From CAVVIO01 sp963748095 (GTDB taxonomy: Bacteria; Bacteroidota; Bacteroidia; Bacteroidales; UBA10428), in assembly GCA_963748095.1 (NCBI GenBank), contig CAVVIO010000009.1, forward strand, positions 186,001-250,000: DNA of 64,000 nucleotides, written 5' to 3'. A program made the position numbers and the translations under genes. Under the pieces are notes generated by a model. That model saw nothing but the letters and a program-made list of their open reading frames with translations. It searched no databases and was not told where the DNA came from. This document shows positions 61,765 to 64,000 of the stretch, piece by piece. Within the stretch, counting starts at the first letter, position 1, and every line of letters begins with the position of its first letter.

Positions 61765-62748
61765 ATGCTTCTGCGATTTTTTAAAAGCAATCAACAGGCT
61801 AATATTATTTTAATGCCCGTTTTGTTCCTGGCTTTGTGGTTGCCGTCTTTTATCAAACCTGATCGCATACAATTTCGTTTCGATCAGTATCCTGCTCCTC
61901 TATATTCAATTATCAAACCTGCTTTCGAAAATGTTCCTTTTTTGGGAGTTCTAATTACATTTATTCTGTTAATAAGTATTGCCCTTTTATTGATCAGGCT
62001 GAATATTCAGTTTTTCTTTATCAATACACGCACTCAACTTCCTGCATTTCTTTACCTGCTGATAACAAGCAGCTATATTCCCCTGCAACAAGGAAATCCT
62101 GCTATAATAGCAACATTATTTCTTGTATTTGCCTTATTCAGGATACTTGATTCATTCAAAAAAGAAGGTTTGGCATATAATTATTTTGATGCAGCATTAT
62201 TATTGTCTTTTGGAAGTTTATTTTATTTCAACCTTATTTTTTTACTTCCGGTGACATGGATTGCTCTGATAGTATTACGTCAGCCCAGGTGGAGGGAATG
62301 GGTATTTACACTATTAGGAGCAATTCTCCCTTATATATTTCTTTTTTCATATAATTACCTTAAAGATCGAAGTTTTGATCTGGCAATAAAAAATTTCAAC
62401 AACATACTTTCTCATGTTAACACGCTGAAATACAGTCATCCTTTTGTAATATTTATAGGTTTTATTACCCTACTGGTCATTATAGCCAGTTTTTACATGG
62501 TACGTGTTTTTGCCAGTAAAAAAATACACACCAGAAAATATTTTATAGTGTTTCTCGCCGTTTTCATTAATTTATTTCTGGTATATTTTATTATACCGGG
62601 AGCAGGCATAGAACTTATCTTTTTATCGGCTGTACCCGTAACATATCTTCTAAGCCATTACTATATAAATATCAAAACTGGTTTCTGGAGCGAAGTGTCT
62701 TTTCTCTTTCTCCTTTTTATGGTGATCTATATCAGGGCAACCGCTTAG
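61765..62748 (+). CDS. DUF6427-type polytopic membrane protein
   Basis: 327 residues with about eight or nine membrane helices. MLLRFFKSNQQANIILMPVL and LPSFIKPDRIQFRFDQYPAP at the N terminus, TSSYIPLQQGNPAIIATLFL, and YFDAALLLSFGSLFYFNLIF are features of the DUF6427 family, found mainly in Bacteroidota and of unknown function. No catalytic motif is apparent. It begins behind the trxA terminator. Confidence 0.75.
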   Translation: MLLRFFKSNQQANIILMPVLFLALWLPSFIKPDRIQFRFDQYPAPLYSIIKPAFENVPFLGVLITFILLISIALLLIRLNIQFFFINTRTQLPAFLYLLITSSYIPLQQGNPAIIATLFLVFALFRILDSFKKEGLAYNYFDAALLLSFGSLFYFNLIFLLPVTWIALIVLRQPRWREWVFTLLGAILPYIFLFSYNYLKDRSFDLAIKNFNNILSHVNTLKYSHPFVIFIGFITLLVIIASFYMVRVFASKKIHTRKYFIVFLAVFINLFLVYFIIPGAGIELIFLSAVPVTYLLSHYYINIKTGFWSEVSFLFLLFMVIYIRATA

Positions 62749-62827
62749 TTATTGAAAATAACTGGGAGTATTATAAACTTAACTGTTTGTTTACCTGAAT
62801 TTTCTCTTTCAGAATTCAAATTCCCCA

Positions 62828-62855
62828 AATAAAAAAATCCGGTTGGAGCCGGATT
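62828..62855 (-). terminator. Intrinsic terminator for the 62884-63982 genes
   Basis: On the minus strand AATCCGG-CTCCAA-CCGGATT followed by TTTTTATTTGG. Faces the end of the DUF6427 gene and serves the two minus-strand genes. Confidence 0.75.
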
Positions 62856-62883
62856 ATATGAAGTGCTGCAATGATTGAAAAAT

Positions 62884-63324
62884 TTATAATTTCTTGACAA
62901 AAGACAAAATACCAACAGCCGCCCCGGGTTTCCCCTCTTTAAACGATATAAAAACATGGTAAACCCCTGTTTTCTGGCATTTGAAATCGAAAAAGGGATA
63001 ATCTTTTCCTGATTGTGGTATAAAAGTACTTCCTAACATCAGGTTCATATCCCAAAGTTGCAATACTCCTTCGCCTTCCGAGTTTGGGGAAGTACAAATA
63101 GAGAAACGGTATTCAGTATTTTTACTGAGCACCATCGAATATTTAGCCGAAGGTGCTTTACCACCGGGTGTTCCGGCATCAAGTTTTACAACAAAGTCTT
63201 TCAGGTATGTTACATTTCCAGCATTAGCCGCACATTGCGCCACTAATTGAACATCGTCCTGGGCGTTGGCAACGGACCCAATGAAAATAAGAGCTAGTGA
63301 TATATATAAAAATATTTTTTTCAT
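62884..63324 (-). CDS. Small secreted protein of unknown function
   Basis: 146 residues, signal peptide MKKIFLYISLALIFIGSVANA with cleavage before QDD. The mature domain looks like a small beta-sandwich (KYSMVLSKNTEYRFSICTS, FFDFKCQKTGVYHVFISF). Three cysteines remain in the mature part. I do not recognise the family beyond similarity in layout to small Bacteroidota envelope proteins. Its ATG is one base from the previous gene's stop, so the two are coupled. Confidence 0.65.
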   Translation of the reverse strand: MKKIFLYISLALIFIGSVANAQDDVQLVAQCAANAGNVTYLKDFVVKLDAGTPGGKAPSAKYSMVLSKNTEYRFSICTSPNSEGEGVLQLWDMNLMLGSTFIPQSGKDYPFFDFKCQKTGVYHVFISFKEGKPGAAVGILSFVKKL

Positions 63325-63325
63325 A

Positions 63326-64000
63326 TTAATCTTGGATTAGCCTGTTACGGATATTTTCAGTAGTATTTATGATATTGTCTAATTGATCTTTTGTGATATG
63401 AACAATGCTTTTATCATGCTGAACGATTGTAAGCATTCCGTTTTCTTCTATTGACTCAGGTTCTCCCTTCTCGATAGTAATTGTTACACCACTAAATTCG
63501 TCCTTGATTTTATTTAACTCTTTTATAAGTTTTGCAAAATGCTTATCACTCTGATAATTCTGAAGAATAAGCAAAAGGTCATTGAGAAGAATCTTCTGGT
63601 CTCCAATCCTGTCAGCAAGTTCGGGATGCGGCGCTTCCTTGGCAACCTGCGTGGCAAGGTACAACCCTTCTACCCATACCCCAGCCACAATAAGAGCGCT
63701 GAGGTTACTCCGTTTATTAGAACGAAGGTACTTGTCCATCTGATTAAAACTATGAACGGAGATATACATGAGAGAATCAAGATTCTGATTATTCGTTGCC
63801 AGCCTTTTCAATGTAGAAAAATCAAAAAACTGACCAACCCGGATGCCGTCGGCTAATGTTTTAATAGCAGATATATATTCGATTACTGCACTGGTTTTAT
63901 TATACATATTCAGGTAACCCAGATCAGCCCCATAAATACCAAGGTTAAACGCCTGTTGAAAACTAGTAGACATATTATCCACGTTATCAGTAGGAGCCAG
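63326..64000 (-). CDS. Conserved hypothetical protein, 5' end beyond the window
   Basis: The visible part is about 225 residues and mostly helical (FQQAFNLGIYGADLGYLNMY, ALIVAGVWVEGLYLATQVAK). A GTG at 63982 could start it, but the frame stays open to the window edge (APTDNVDNMST), so the true start, probably with a signal sequence, lies outside. The family is widespread in Bacteroidota with no known role. Followed one base later by the small secreted protein. Confidence 0.7.
   Translation of the reverse strand: MAPTDNVDNMSTSFQQAFNLGIYGADLGYLNMYNKTSAVIEYISAIKTLADGIRVGQFFDFSTLKRLATNNQNLDSLMYISVHSFNQMDKYLRSNKRSNLSALIVAGVWVEGLYLATQVAKEAPHPELADRIGDQKILLNDLLLILQNYQSDKHFAKLIKELNKIKDEFSGVTITIEKGEPESIEENGMLTIVQHDKSIVHITKDQLDNIINTTENIRNRLIQD

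Noticed and set aside
1..64000. tRNA, rRNA, CRISPR array or prophage
   Set aside because: No T-loop signatures, rRNA-like sequence, regular spaced repeats, integrase or phage structural genes were seen.

Overview
This window is from a member of the Bacteroidota, most like an anaerobic or facultative Bacteroidales-type organism. The signs are DUF4369/TlpA lipoproteins, a C-terminal type IX secretion (T9SS) sorting domain, a DnaE with a fused proofreading exonuclease, ribosomal protein L21 with a long Lys/Ala tail, a glycogen synthase-phosphorylase fusion, and upstream sequences that repeatedly carry the Bacteroidota -7 box TAnnTTTG. I see no rRNA, tRNA, CRISPR array, intact insertion sequence or prophage. 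Most of the window is ordinary chromosome with short operons and clear intrinsic terminators.

Layout. 0-3.1 kb (minus): an LpxH-type phosphohydrolase behind two tandem TlpA-like lipoproteins whose redox cysteines are partly or wholly lost. 3.6-14.7 kb: a glycogen island with a debranching enzyme, a GT4/5-type glycosyltransferase, a GH57 amylase and a 1414-residue synthase-phosphorylase fusion, with branching enzyme facing them. No ADP-glucose pyrophosphorylase is present, so UDP-glucose is the likely donor. 14.9-20.4 kb: ribF, ahcY (one extra base breaks the frame), a Rieske-like lipoprotein, two small unknown genes, greA with a terminator hairpin in its leader, a HIT protein and ruvC. 20.4-28.2 kb: an S41 protease, an EamA transporter, an OmpL47-repeat protein with a YfiR-like partner, serS, rpmA and rplU. 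28.5-36.1 kb: a DUF151 nuclease, a nucleoside transporter, a very large PAS hybrid histidine kinase and a membrane GT2 enzyme.

36.1-39.9 kb holds the most interesting set: a stand-alone homocysteine methyltransferase, a corrinoid protein and a MetH-type reactivation protein in one minus-strand operon, facing a uroporphyrinogen-decarboxylase-like methyltransferase (frame broken by one missing base). Together they look like a methionine synthase taken apart, with the folate-binding module replaced by another methyl donor enzyme. This is inference. 40-46 kb: an MFS exporter, a phosphoketolase, and an unrecognised pair made of a coiled-coil membrane protein and a VWA-like lipoprotein. 46.5-56.6 kb (minus): a T9SS-secreted GH44 glycosidase, a DUF3137/LemA pair flanked by non-coding DNA, an aldo/keto reductase, a YVTN-propeller phosphoesterase and a GPH sugar symporter with an unusual insertion. 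57-64 kb: dnaE, trxA, a DUF6427 membrane protein, and two small genes, the last cut by the window edge.

The two single-base frame breaks (ahcY and the UroD-like gene) both fit homopolymer length changes in otherwise intact genes, so sequencing error is at least as likely as real inactivation. All functions are from reading motifs by eye; no database search was run.
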